DNA of 64,000 bases from Nitrospiraceae bacterium (GTDB taxonomy: Bacteria; Nitrospirota; Nitrospiria; Nitrospirales; UBA8639): NCBI GenBank assembly GCA_020632635.1, contig JACKFE010000001.1, forward strand, positions 868,001-932,000, in the 5' to 3' direction. The notes beneath the pieces are model-generated. The model was given only the letters and a program-made list of their open reading frames with translations. It did no database searches and was not told the DNA's origin. Numbering within the stretch: the first letter of the stretch is position 1; the number at the start of each line of letters is the position of its first letter. Positions 36,022 through 44,500 of this stretch are shown here, one piece after another. Position numbers and translations under genes: made by a program.

Positions 36022-37110
36022 ATGACTCTGAACGAGCGCATTGGACAACTCTGCATGATTGGCATTGAAGGTCCGGAGGTCACTCCGGACCTTCGCGCCT
36101 GGATGAAGGAGTTCCAGCCAGGCGGAGTCATTGTCTTTTCTCGGAACTTGATCCATGCGGAGCAGATCGCTCAACTAACGAACGAACTCCAAACCATTGC
36201 AGGGGATACCCCCCTCCTGATTGCCATTGATCAGGAGGGGGGCCGGGTGTCCCGATTGCCTCCAGACTTTACAATTTTTCCTCCTGCCAGCTTGATTGCC
36301 ACGTCCGGTTCGACGGAACTGGCGTATCAGGCCGCCGCTGTCACAGCCAAAGAACTGCGGGCAGTTGGCATTAATATGAACATGGCCCCGGTGTTGGATG
36401 TCCACACCAATCCAGCCAACCCCATCATCGGCGATCGAGCGTTTGGTACTGATCCTGAGCAGGTAAGCCGTATGGGCGCCGCCACCATTGCCGGACTGCA
36501 TGATCATCTTGTGCTCGCATGTGGGAAACATTTTCCTGGCCACGGAGATACCATGAAAGATTCGCATTTGGAATTACCCGTGGTCACCGCCACTCGTGAA
36601 CGCTTGGAAACGGTGGAGTTAGCCCCCTTTCGCCATGCCATTGATCACGGCCTGCAAGCTATCATGACTGCGCACGTCCATTACCCTGCGCTGGATCCGA
36701 CAAATCCGGCGACCCTTTCTTATCCGATTCTTTCCCAGATGTTGCGGCAGAGAATGGGGTTTGAGGGTCTGATTTTCAGTGATGACTTGGAAATGCGGGC
36801 AATCCTGGATCATTCATCGATTGGGGATGCAGCCGTGCGTTCTCTTCAGGCCGGGGTGGATATCTTGCTGATCTGCAAAACTCGGGATCTGGAAACCCAG
36901 GCGATTGAAGCCGTCCGGCAAGCGATGACTTCCCGCGACCTCTCTTCCGCTGAGCTTGAAGCCCGCCTGGCTCGCTTGCAACGGGTCAAGCAACGCTTTG
37001 CCTACCCATATACACCGGTGAATCCTCGACAGCTCCACACGCAGGTCGGCATTTCCACTCATCGAGCACTGCTCGCCCACATTCAAGACCAGGCCCGCGC
37101 CGTTACCTGA
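36022..37110 (+). CDS. nagZ: Beta-N-acetylhexosaminidase
   Basis: This 362-residue glycoside hydrolase family 3 enzyme removes N-acetylglucosamine from muropeptides during cell-wall recycling. Motifs: LIAIDQEGGRVSRLP near 70, GKHFPGHGDTMKDSH near 170 with the catalytic His/Asp, and nucleophile Asp in GLIFSDDLEM near 250. There is no signal peptide, which fits the cytosolic NagZ role. It lies directly behind pepA; together they can degrade wall and peptide fragments. Confidence 0.94.
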   Translation: MTLNERIGQLCMIGIEGPEVTPDLRAWMKEFQPGGVIVFSRNLIHAEQIAQLTNELQTIAGDTPLLIAIDQEGGRVSRLPPDFTIFPPASLIATSGSTELAYQAAAVTAKELRAVGINMNMAPVLDVHTNPANPIIGDRAFGTDPEQVSRMGAATIAGLHDHLVLACGKHFPGHGDTMKDSHLELPVVTATRERLETVELAPFRHAIDHGLQAIMTAHVHYPALDPTNPATLSYPILSQMLRQRMGFEGLIFSDDLEMRAILDHSSIGDAAVRSLQAGVDILLICKTRDLETQAIEAVRQAMTSRDLSSAELEARLARLQRVKQRFAYPYTPVNPRQLHTQVGISTHRALLAHIQDQARAVT

Positions 37111-37246
37111 AGCTTGGGTGGATTCCTCCTCCATTCTGGACTTTGCTTATTGTAATTTGGTTAGCTAGTTCCTCGGGCATCGCCCCTTGCGTGTTTTCAT
37201 CATCACATTCTTTTGTTTTTCTTGGTCGAACCAGAGGAGACGGACG

Positions 37247-37633
37247 ATGGCACTTAAAAAGGGAGACATTATAGACGAGCATCAACGCTACCCTGATTCT
37301 TGCGGATTGGTGCTCAAGGTCATGCATGGAGGCGAAGGATTTGAAAAAATCATCTGTTGTGGCCACGAGTTGACCGAGGACGATGTCGTCCCGGCCTATC
37401 GCCAGGAACGCGGACGAAAAAGAGGGCAGCTGCTCATCGGAATGACATTGGATGAAAAAAAGGTCCGTCCCGACTCCTGTGGCTTTCGAGTCATGATCAT
37501 GGACGGCGGAGCCGGTTTTCAAGAAATCCGCTGCTGTGGAAATTCCATTCGAGCGGCAGCGATGGAAGACTTATCTTTTGGTCAGATGCGGTCAAAAGAT
37601 GAAGGGAACACCTCGCAAAGCGGAACTGCCTGA
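37247..37633 (+). CDS. Hypothetical protein with two PDSCG...CCG repeats
   Basis: The 128-residue protein carries the same motif twice: PDSCG-x7-GG-x-GF-x2-I-x-CCG, at about residues 16-40 and 75-99. That gives three cysteines per unit in a fixed spacing, together with a conserved Gly pair. This suggests a small metal- or cluster-binding fold that was duplicated inside one chain. I know no named family with this pattern. It has no signal peptide. The start ATG 37247 sits behind GAGGAGA; an upstream start would precede the ribosome site. The PsiE-like gene follows after 15 bp. Confidence 0.72.
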   Translation: MALKKGDIIDEHQRYPDSCGLVLKVMHGGEGFEKIICCGHELTEDDVVPAYRQERGRKRGQLLIGMTLDEKKVRPDSCGFRVMIMDGGAGFQEIRCCGNSIRAAAMEDLSFGQMRSKDEGNTSQSGTA

Positions 37634-37648
37634 CGGGTCATCAATTCG

Positions 37649-38128
37649 ATGCTTGGGTGGACACCAGAATCAATTAAGCAATGGGTCCGGTGGATGCAGT
37701 GGCTGGACCGATGGGGTTATATCACGGCATGTCTGAGTTTTTTATTCGTGGGCATGCTGGTGTTTGGGTACAGTTGGGTGGCCTATGCCCAAACCGTACA
37801 ACAAGACTTTCTCCCCGCCACGATTACCTTACTCAATGATCTGTTGTTGGTCATTATTTTGTTGGAGCTCTTTCGAACCGTTCTGGGGTTCCTTCATTCC
37901 GACCGTATTCGCCTGGAACCGTTTCTTCATGTAGGGGTGATTGCCTCGGTCAGACGAATCTTGACCGCCGGGGCTGAATTTTCTCACCAACCTTCGGTCC
38001 CAGAAGCAGTCTTCCGGCATTATCTGATGGACATGGGCCTGCATGTCGTTGTCATTTTCGTATTAATGCTCGCCCTTTTCCTCCTGAAAAAAGCCGAACC
38101 GGAACCCGATTCCGCACTAACCCGCTGA
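37649..38128 (+). CDS. PsiE-like membrane protein
   Basis: The 159-residue protein has four hydrophobic helices, with LLLVIILLELFRTVLGFL near residue 65 and RLEPFLHVGVIASVRRIL near 90, which match the phosphate-starvation-inducible PsiE family. Its function is unknown; the family is inner membrane. It follows the Cys-motif protein by 15 bp and is probably in the same transcript. No Pho box is evident upstream. Confidence 0.78.
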   Translation: MLGWTPESIKQWVRWMQWLDRWGYITACLSFLFVGMLVFGYSWVAYAQTVQQDFLPATITLLNDLLLVIILLELFRTVLGFLHSDRIRLEPFLHVGVIASVRRILTAGAEFSHQPSVPEAVFRHYLMDMGLHVVVIFVLMLALFLLKKAEPEPDSALTR

Positions 38129-38276
38129 CCGGCCGGGTCATTGGTAGAAATTTCCGATCCCATCCATTTTTCAAAGGCCTTATCCTATCTGGGCCCATCT
38201 TGCACTCTGGATAGGTCTATGGCACTATACCAGTCTTTTTATATTTGGCATCATTCGCTCAATTCAGGATTGGTCT

Positions 38277-38693
38277 ATGGAATCTTTGCCGGAATTAGTT
38301 GGAACAGTCCATATTATCTTAGGTCCTTACCGGGGAAACCCCATTGCCCTCTACATGCGACAAGAAGGGTCTATTTGCCAAATTTCTCCGCGGGTCTATC
38401 CTTGGAATCGAACGGTAGGTGTGGGAGAAACGCCCAATAAGGCTGCGGCAGATTTTGAAGCCAAATGGAAGGAAACCGGGCTAGCAAATGAAATGTACCA
38501 TGGCCCTAGTTGGGAGGGTGGCATTAAACCAGAAAAACCTAAACCCACCCCTCCACCAAAACCCGCCGCTCCCCCCGCTTCCAAGGCAGAGCCTGCCGCA
38601 AAACCTACTGGCCAGACAGAATTGGCCACCACAGCACCTGAGGCCTCACCACCAGAAAAAAGTCCCAGCCCACAGGATTCCTCAGTTTCTTAA
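38277..38693 (+). CDS. Hypothetical protein with proline-rich tail
   Basis: The protein has 138 residues. The first 75 form a compact domain (ILGPYRGNPIALYMRQEGS, then KAAADFEAKWKETGLA) that I do not recognise; the last 60 are a low-complexity Pro/Ala/Lys/Ser tail (KPTPPPKPAAPPASKAEP). No signal peptide or membrane helix is seen. The tail may be a linker or binding surface. The start ATG 38277 lies in a weak AGGATTGG context. It is convergent with the amidotransferase gene. Confidence 0.6.
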   Translation: MESLPELVGTVHIILGPYRGNPIALYMRQEGSICQISPRVYPWNRTVGVGETPNKAAADFEAKWKETGLANEMYHGPSWEGGIKPEKPKPTPPPKPAAPPASKAEPAAKPTGQTELATTAPEASPPEKSPSPQDSSVS

Positions 38694-38726
38694 TTTTTGA
38701 CAACTGGCCATGTGAAGCAGAGGGTA

Positions 38727-39482
38727 TCAGTTCTCCATTTGGGAACGATATCGTCTAGCAGCCCGAATAAAGGCCGAAAACAAGCCTTTTTGGATGGAAT
38801 GTTTGCGATATAAAAATTCCGGGTGCCATTGGACCCCAAGCCAAAAAGGGTGGGAATCCGCCTCGAAGGCCTCAACGACTCCATCGGACGTCGTCGCCGT
38901 TATTCGGAAGAGAGGAGGAATGGCCTTCACGGATTGGTGATGAGAAGAGTTAACCGGGATGGTTTTCTTTTTTGCTATCCGGGATAACCAGCTTTTCGCC
39001 TCAATCCGGATAACATGGGCCATCTTTGTCGCTGATTTTTTTGGACTATGCTGAAGCCGAGTTTGAATCTGAGAGGGAATATCCTGAATAAGCGTACCCC
39101 CGAGGGCGACGTTCATAGACTGCATACCGCCACAAATGCCGAATGTCGGAACCTTTAGGGAAAAAGCCAACCGAGAGAGTCCTAATTCCAATTGGGCTCG
39201 TTCTTCACTCATCTGTTGAAAGGGGAATTGTTTCCGTTCCCCATAGAGATTGGGATCCAAATCCCATCCACTGCCCGTAACCAATAATCCATCAAGTTGC
39301 TTCAAGAGGAGCCGATGATGCCCCTCACCCCGAACCAGGGGAAGCACAATCGGTACTCCCCCTGTTTCCTGTATGGCTTGGAGATAACGAGCTCGCAAAA
39401 AATAGGTAGGTTCTTTACCCCCCATATCCATGCGGGTCCCAGGGTTGAAATCTGGCGTGACACCAATGATGGGTTTGCGCAT
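38727..39482 (-). CDS. Class I glutamine amidotransferase / gamma-glutamyl hydrolase (peptidase C26, PuuD-like)
   Basis: This 251-residue enzyme has the triad of the C26 group: nucleophile Cys in TFGICGGMQSMNVALGGTL near residue 115 and the His-x-Glu in GVQWHPEF near 225. The N-terminal IGVTPDFNPG and VTGSGWDLDPNLYGE loop are typical of gamma-glutamyl-gamma-aminobutyrate hydrolases. It probably hydrolyses gamma-glutamyl amides; GABA specificity is not certain. The gene upstream (39502-39903) is on the same strand with a 19-bp gap, and there is no visible ribosome site, so coupling is possible. Confidence 0.86.
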   Translation of the reverse strand: MRKPIIGVTPDFNPGTRMDMGGKEPTYFLRARYLQAIQETGGVPIVLPLVRGEGHHRLLLKQLDGLLVTGSGWDLDPNLYGERKQFPFQQMSEERAQLELGLSRLAFSLKVPTFGICGGMQSMNVALGGTLIQDIPSQIQTRLQHSPKKSATKMAHVIRIEAKSWLSRIAKKKTIPVNSSHHQSVKAIPPLFRITATTSDGVVEAFEADSHPFWLGVQWHPEFLYRKHSIQKGLFSAFIRAARRYRSQMEN

Positions 39483-39501
39483 AAGGAGGGAATGCAGCCA
39501 A

Positions 39502-39903
39502 TTACTTATCTATCACGAGGGGTTCTTCCTCATAAGGGGAGACGCCAAAAAAACGCACGGGCTCATTGCCTTTGAGATTATCAGGAGTAATGACATAGGT
39601 TCCATACACACTGGGCTCAAACACGGTCTTGGCGGTATCCAAATCTCCGCCAGTAACGGCATAAGTCAAGCCACTCACGACCGTTCCCACAATGGCATAG
39701 GCCGTCTTGAGCGGGAGATAAACCAATGTCAGAAGACCGCTTCCAAAACCCAGCATGGCCTCATTGCCTTGGGAAGTCTCCTCATCAGCAGCCATACTCA
39801 CAGTCGGCATTCCTACTGCCGTCACTCCAATAAAGGCCACACACAACACCAAACTGATTGCGCGTTTCATCATTTGCCCCAATACCCCTGTCTTGTCTTT
39901 CAT
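39502..39903 (-). CDS. Exported hypothetical membrane-associated protein
   Basis: The 133-residue protein has a signal peptide (MKRAISLVLCVAFIGVTAVG ending VSMAADE) and then two short glycine-rich hydrophobic stretches (GFGSGLLTLVYLPLK and AIVGTVVSGLTYAVTGG) that could insert in a membrane. The tail (KGNEPVRFFGVSPYEEEPL) is polar. I recognise no family. The start ATG 39903 is placed behind GGAAGGAGG, 8 bp upstream. Confidence 0.68.
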   Translation of the reverse strand: MKDKTGVLGQMMKRAISLVLCVAFIGVTAVGMPTVSMAADEETSQGNEAMLGFGSGLLTLVYLPLKTAYAIVGTVVSGLTYAVTGGDLDTAKTVFEPSVYGTYVITPDNLKGNEPVRFFGVSPYEEEPLVIDK

Positions 39904-40040
39904 AACCAATTCCTCCTTCCCTACAGTTTGTCTCTATGAAAACTCTCCTATAGTGAATACTTCAAAAGAACACCCGCTCTCCATATTTCAATTATTTATA
40001 AGCAATTAAGAAATTATAGCAAACTTTATGCCTCAAAAGT

Positions 40041-40502
40041 TTATTGACCTTCAAATCCATCGACGATATCCAACTCTACCAAAATCTGCCGCTTAATCTC
40101 CTCAATTTCCCGACAAACGAGATCCTGTGTTTCGCGGAAAAGCTGGCTAGCGTCCACCTGGACATTTTCCTGCTGGATACCCTGATGAATATATTCCTGC
40201 AATTTGTAGAAACAAATCAACTGAATAAGAAGATCCTCTGCATGTCGTCGATAAGCCTGTCGATCTTCCACGGGACTCGCCTGTAAAATTTCCTCAATCC
40301 AAGAGGCGAAATCCAAGCTTTCATGTAATACGTTCAACTGAGCTTGTTCAAACTGAATCCCAACTTGAACGCCCCCCTTCCAACTCCGCTTTTTGACATT
40401 AAAGACACAGTGTACTATTTCGGAAGCACCTTCCATTTCCTCAGGTCCATAAAATAAGGTAATACGAAAGAGAGGTATCTGTGGTGTGGTGAGAAGAGAC
40501 AT
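40041..40502 (-). CDS. Hypothetical protein
   Basis: This 153-residue soluble protein has a beta-rich N-terminal half (PLFRITLFYG, GGVQVGIQFEQAQL) and a helical, Glu/Gln-rich C-terminal half with a likely coiled coil (residues 115-150). No family is recognised and there is no signal peptide. It diverges from the TatA-like gene. The start ATG 40502 has no strong ribosome site. Confidence 0.55.
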   Translation of the reverse strand: MSLLTTPQIPLFRITLFYGPEEMEGASEIVHCVFNVKKRSWKGGVQVGIQFEQAQLNVLHESLDFASWIEEILQASPVEDRQAYRRHAEDLLIQLICFYKLQEYIHQGIQQENVQVDASQLFRETQDLVCREIEEIKRQILVELDIVDGFEGQ

Positions 40503-40665
40503 AAGCCAATGACCGAATATGATTCCTTCTGATCTTTTTGGCTTCCTTGCAAGCCAAACCTACCTTCTGAAGACTACCGCATTTGGGTTGACACCCGTCA
40601 ATCGGGGACGATAGAGTCGAAAAAGACTGCGTCAAGAATGACTTCAAATCGGGAAGGATTTTTTC

Positions 40666-41457
40666 GTGTTTGGGACAATGGGCTTTTCAGAATTAATGAT
40701 TATCCTAGTGATAATCCTCATTATTTTTGGAGCAGGACGATTGCCCCAAATCGGGGAAGGTGTGGGGAAAGCCCTGAAAGGTTTCAAAAAAGAAGTTAGT
40801 GAAATTCCCCCTGCAATAGATCCCAATGTCAGCCCTGATTCACCGGCTCCCCCTCAAGCCGAAGCTGCAGTTTCCCAACCGGCAGAACAACAGGGTTCAC
40901 CACCTACACCTCCCAAAAACCAGCCCTATCAACCAGGCCCTGAAATGACGCCCGGCACAACAGCCGCTCTCCTTTATCAAGGCGCTGGTCCCCAGGTTGT
41001 GACTCCGAAGGCCCCCCCAAGCACGCCACAACCTCATTCTGCGGCCTCCGCAGCTTCCACATATGCTCCGCTCAGCATGGAAGATCGTCAAGCTCAACCC
41101 GCCCCCGTGGCTGCAGCCCAATATCCGAGACTTCCCCAAGCCGCCCAGGCCAAACCCTTGGCCAAACGACCTGCGGCCGTCGTGAATAAACAGGCGGTAG
41201 CTCGTGTTCAAGCCCAACAAGCCGCCCTAAAAGCGAAAAAAGCCGAATTGGGGTCACAAGATATGCAATCCCTGGGAGAAAGCTTAGGCAGTACCGTCAG
41301 AACATTCCGGGATGCCGCTGCCGATATCCGGAACTCCATTGACCCGCAAATGCAATCTATCCAAGCCGAACTTCAAGCCGCTGAGAAAGAAATGCAGGAA
41401 ACCATTGAAGTCGCCAAGCAACCTTCGCCTCCCAAGGAACCGTCAGGTTCGGCCTAA
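40666..41457 (+). CDS. TatA/TatE-like protein with long Pro/Ala-rich extension
   Basis: Residues 1-55 are a classic Tat translocase small subunit: GFSELMIILVIILIIFGAGRLPQIGEGVGKALKGFKKEV, with the membrane helix, the FGxxxLP hinge and the amphipathic helix. TatA normally ends near residue 90, but this chain continues to 263. Residues 60-170 are Pro/Ala/Gln-rich and disordered; 175-263 are charged helices (QDMQSLGESLGSTVRTFRDA). It may be a TatA or TatB variant that has gained a cytosolic platform. It starts at GTG 40666 behind GGGAAGGA. A HEAT lipoprotein follows directly; no tatC is visible. Confidence 0.85.
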   Translation: MFGTMGFSELMIILVIILIIFGAGRLPQIGEGVGKALKGFKKEVSEIPPAIDPNVSPDSPAPPQAEAAVSQPAEQQGSPPTPPKNQPYQPGPEMTPGTTAALLYQGAGPQVVTPKAPPSTPQPHSAASAASTYAPLSMEDRQAQPAPVAAAQYPRLPQAAQAKPLAKRPAAVVNKQAVARVQAQQAALKAKKAELGSQDMQSLGESLGSTVRTFRDAAADIRNSIDPQMQSIQAELQAAEKEMQETIEVAKQPSPPKEPSGSA

Positions 41458-41473
41458 TGTTTGTTCATACGGC

Positions 41474-42238
41474 TTGAGCGTTCCCCTACCCCACGTCATC
41501 GGGTTTATCCTCATTTTGGCAGTGATGGGATGTATTCGGGAAACCCCACCGCAATCCCCCTCTACGGTCACTAGTCAGTTAGTCGCGCTACTTAAAGATT
41601 CGCAGCCGGAGATTCGTCGAACCGCCGCATTATCTCTTGGTAAAATTTCAGAACCCACGGCTATTGGGAGTTTAATTCAATCACTGTCCGATCCTGACGA
41701 AGAGGTTCGTCAATGGAGTGTTTGGGCCTTGGGAACATTCGGGGATCACCTTACTCAAGAAGGGATTTTGGCCTTGATCCAAATGTTGGCCGATCCTTCA
41801 GAAAGGGTCAAACAATCCGCCTCGATGGCATTGGGACGAACAGCCGCCTCCGAGGAGGCATTACGGGTCTTAGGAGAAGCCTTCAATATTTCAAACACTT
41901 CCACTCAAGCAGCGATTATTCAGGCTCTTTCGGATTTCTCATTTCCTTTTACCTATAATATTTTTCTTGATGCCTCGCGAAGTCCTGACCCTTTTATTCG
42001 ACAAACCGCCGTGGCCGGGTTGGGAGAACTGGGAGATCCTCGCGGTTTAACCGTATTGCGGACACTACTTCGCCAAGATCCAAACATTGGTGTCAGGGCT
42101 GAGGCAGCTTATCGCCTTGGCAAGCTGGGGTCCAAGAAAGAAGTCGAAGCTTTACAACAGTCCCGAGACACCGACCCTACCCCGACCGTTCACTTCTGGG
42201 CATCCTGGGCCCTCCATCAAATACAAGACAATCTTTAA
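41474..42238 (+). CDS. HEAT-repeat lipoprotein
   Basis: A short signal sequence (GFILILAVMGC, lipobox with Cys near residue 20) is followed by about seven HEAT repeats (for example EIRRTAALSLGKIS and FIRQTAVAGLGELGDPRG). Unlike the cytosolic HEAT set at 4-8 kb it is a probable outer- or inner-membrane-anchored periplasmic protein of 254 residues. The start is uncertain: a TTG at 41474 is the only start that fits the signal sequence, and no ribosome site is clear; upstream in-frame codons overlap the TatA-like gene. The 16-bp gap suggests co-transcription. Confidence 0.75.
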   Translation: MSVPLPHVIGFILILAVMGCIRETPPQSPSTVTSQLVALLKDSQPEIRRTAALSLGKISEPTAIGSLIQSLSDPDEEVRQWSVWALGTFGDHLTQEGILALIQMLADPSERVKQSASMALGRTAASEEALRVLGEAFNISNTSTQAAIIQALSDFSFPFTYNIFLDASRSPDPFIRQTAVAGLGELGDPRGLTVLRTLLRQDPNIGVRAEAAYRLGKLGSKKEVEALQQSRDTDPTPTVHFWASWALHQIQDNL

Positions 42239-42381
42239 ACGTATCTCTTTGAAAGAATTCTCATGACCAGCTCTTCAAAGCTTGGGCAACATTGAGATTC
42301 CCATGATTTTTGAATTGTATTTCAGCAAAAAAGTGATTATATTCGTTTTTCTTTGGGAAGGTATTCTCCGGACTATCAATA

Positions 42382-42618
42382 ATGCCGATTTTTTTGTGCC
42401 TTTTAGCAATAGCCTTATGGGTTGCAGGCGGGTGTATTTCTACCTCCGTCAAATGGTATAAACCAGGAGCTTCAGGGGCGAATTTTTCCCAGGATAAAGA
42501 TGCTTGTGAACGCGCTTTATTGGGATCTGGTGATAGTGGCATGCCAAAACAGATTTATACGTTTGAAGGATGCATGGAACGAAAAGGGTGGCAGCAGGTT
42601 CCACCATCTTCTCAATAG
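42382..42618 (+). CDS. Small lipoprotein
   Basis: The 78-residue protein has a signal sequence ending at a lipobox AGGC near residue 18. The mature part is short and polar, with a pair of Cys (KDACERALL and EGCMERKGWQQV). The ending EGCMERKGW resembles small glycine-zipper-free lipoproteins found widely in Gram-negatives with a C-x-x-x-KGW ending. Function unknown. ATG 42382 was chosen. Confidence 0.7.
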   Translation: MPIFLCLLAIALWVAGGCISTSVKWYKPGASGANFSQDKDACERALLGSGDSGMPKQIYTFEGCMERKGWQQVPPSSQ

Positions 42619-42774
42619 TGACGCATCTTTTGGCTGATCGTGTTCCGATTTCTTGAATATGAACACAAGAATGTGTGAACGGTAGGCCTTTCGAAGGGTA
42701 GTATTTCTTTTGACGACATGAGATAGAATTCATTAACTATCAAACAAGACCTCCGAGTCCTGGCAGAATACGTT

Positions 42775-43161
42775 ATGACAACTGTTTCAGCTTCGAAAAA
42801 AGTGTTGTTGGTTGATGACGACCAGAATTCCCGCCAGGCCCTGCGAATGGTTTTGGAATCACAAGGGTTAGTTTGCCAGGAAGTCACTAATGGGAAAGAA
42901 GCCCTTCAGTGGCTATCCGAGGATCAGGCTGATCTTATTGTAAGCGATAATCAAATGCCCGTCTTGGGAGGGCTTGATTTTATCGATCAACTGCTCAAAC
43001 ATCACCGCATTTCCGACCCACCACCCGTGATTTTACTTAGTGGCCATTTGGCCGATGAAGACAAACACCGGGCTCGTCAGGCAGGAGTGTTTGCTATTCT
43101 AGACAAACCCTGTAATTTCAGTGAATTTGTCTCCGTGGTTCAACTCGCGCTGGATCAGTAA
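42775..43161 (+). CDS. Single-domain response regulator (receiver)
   Basis: The 128 residues are one receiver domain: acidic pair LVDDDQNS near residue 14, phospho-Asp in LIVSDNQMPVLGG near 57, Ser in LLSGHLAD near 87 and Lys in ILDKPCNF near 109. No output domain is present. It is the same class as the protein at 17249 and shares the ending pattern GVFAILxKP, so the two are likely paralogues. No kinase lies nearby. Confidence 0.92.
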   Translation: MTTVSASKKVLLVDDDQNSRQALRMVLESQGLVCQEVTNGKEALQWLSEDQADLIVSDNQMPVLGGLDFIDQLLKHHRISDPPPVILLSGHLADEDKHRARQAGVFAILDKPCNFSEFVSVVQLALDQ

Positions 43162-43478
43162 ATTTTCTCAGACCAATCTCCCGTCTCCGCCGCTTCATTT
43201 GCTCAACTTTTTATAACATTTGCTCACTTTCTTCCGTTAGAAGAGTTTATCCCACAGATTTCCTCTGGAAATGGCCTGGCCTGCAGAACATTTCTAGCTC
43301 TTCTGCGGTATATCAGGACTTTGGCATCTGAAGTAGGATGTAATCCAGCCGTACAGGGTTGCGTAAGATGCACATACATAATAACGAGGAAGCCTTTCGA
43401 GTAATGGGGCAGATGAGAGAGAAATACCACCTCATCAATCCCAATCTTTTTTATCTGAAGCGATGAAGGAGGCTAACG
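43162..43478. other. Intergenic region without recognised feature
   Basis: About 317 bp between the receiver gene and a small membrane-protein gene. I see no open frame with a ribosome site, no tRNA, and no terminator with a T-run. The 3' end carries the AAGGAGG ribosome site of the next gene at 43467-43473. Confidence 0.5.
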
Positions 43479-43736
43479 GTGTTGAAACTATTTGGCGGAA
43501 TGATTCTAGGGTCAATGATGACCATGATGTTGTTAGGGGGCGCATCTGCAGCAAATCAAGTCTTAGACAACATCCAAGGATTATATTTGGACCAACTAAC
43601 CAGACCTGATACCGCCACGACCCTGATTTTACTAGTTATTCTCAGCATCTTACTCAGTGCTTTATCGATGTGGCCGCAAAAACCCGTCATTGAACCACAG
43701 AAATTCATCAAAAAGCTCCGACGGCACTGCAAATAA
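43479..43736 (+). CDS. Small membrane protein
   Basis: The 85-residue protein starts at GTG 43479, 5 bp after an AAGGAGG site. It has two hydrophobic segments, one near the N-terminus (GGMILGSMMTMMLLGGASA, possibly a signal peptide) and one at residues 45-62 (TLILLVILSILLSALSM), and ends in a basic cytosolic tail (FIKKLRRHCK). No family is recognised. Confidence 0.6.
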   Translation: MLKLFGGMILGSMMTMMLLGGASAANQVLDNIQGLYLDQLTRPDTATTLILLVILSILLSALSMWPQKPVIEPQKFIKKLRRHCK

Positions 43737-43743
43737 CCGGATT

Positions 43744-43814
43744 CTACCTCCCTTCCATTCAGCTCATTTCTCTCGAAAAAGAAAATGGGTTCTGAGCTGT
43801 TCAGGAAGAGGTAG
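43744..43814. other. Long imperfect stem-loop
   Basis: Three nested pairings line up: CTACCTC 43744-43750 with GAGGTAG 43808-43814, CTTCC 43752-43756 with GGAAG 43804-43808, and CAGCTCA 43760-43766 with TGAGCTG 43793-43799. No T-run follows on either strand, so it is not a standard terminator. It may be a structured RNA 3' end or an attenuator-like hairpin for the gene just upstream. Confidence 0.4.
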
Positions 43815-44005
43815 ATGAGGAAGAAAGAAAATCCAATCGTTCCCTTACATCATAAAGCAACTCTTTGCATTCATTACGGATAGGTAATCTGCACCTCATC
43901 TGCGACATTTTCCAGAAAAAGGCGATTCCTAGAGACCTGAAAGCATTACCTGGTTAATTTTTCAATGAATAATCCGATACTTTTTAGAGAGTGGGTGATG
44001 AACCT

Positions 44006-44500
44006 ATGCGTATTGGAGCTTTTTCCTCTCCCTATGTGACCTCTCAATACCTCGCTGCACATAATACGCAGCAGCCTCTTAAACCCTCAATTCGGAGCAC
44101 ACCCGAAGAAGAACATACCGATACCGAAAAATTAAAAAATCGGGATCAAGAAGTTCGTAGACACGAACAAGCCCATCTGTCGGCTGCAGGGGGACTGGCA
44201 ACGGGCGGTGCCAATTTTTCCTACCAAACGGGAGCCGATGGGAAACGATATGCCGTAGGAGGAGAAGTCAATATTGACACCTCTTCAGTTCCTGGTGATC
44301 CCCAAGCCACAATTAGAAAAGCTCAACAAATCCGACGGGCCGCTCTTGCACCTGCCGATCCCTCACCTCAAGATCGAGCCGTCGCCGCCTCCGCATCCGC
44401 CATGGAAATAAAAGCTCGAAAAGAAATTCAAGAAAATGATCGTGAGCCCTCCCCTGAAAGTGGCACTCCACCACATCAACCCATTGACCTGTATGTCTGA
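44006..44500 (+). CDS. SprA-related putative metalloprotease
   Basis: This 164-residue protein carries the core of the SprA-related family: REVRRHEQAHLSAAGG near residue 55 with a His-x-x-x-His pair, GGANFSYQTGADGKRYAVGGEVNID near 75. These residues resemble a zinc metalloprotease active site. The N-terminal 40 residues are disordered and the tail is Glu/Pro-rich. It is shorter than many members and lacks a signal peptide. The start is placed at ATG 44006; GTG 43991 is an alternative. Function unproven. Confidence 0.75.
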   Translation: MRIGAFSSPYVTSQYLAAHNTQQPLKPSIRSTPEEEHTDTEKLKNRDQEVRRHEQAHLSAAGGLATGGANFSYQTGADGKRYAVGGEVNIDTSSVPGDPQATIRKAQQIRRAALAPADPSPQDRAVAASASAMEIKARKEIQENDREPSPESGTPPHQPIDLYV

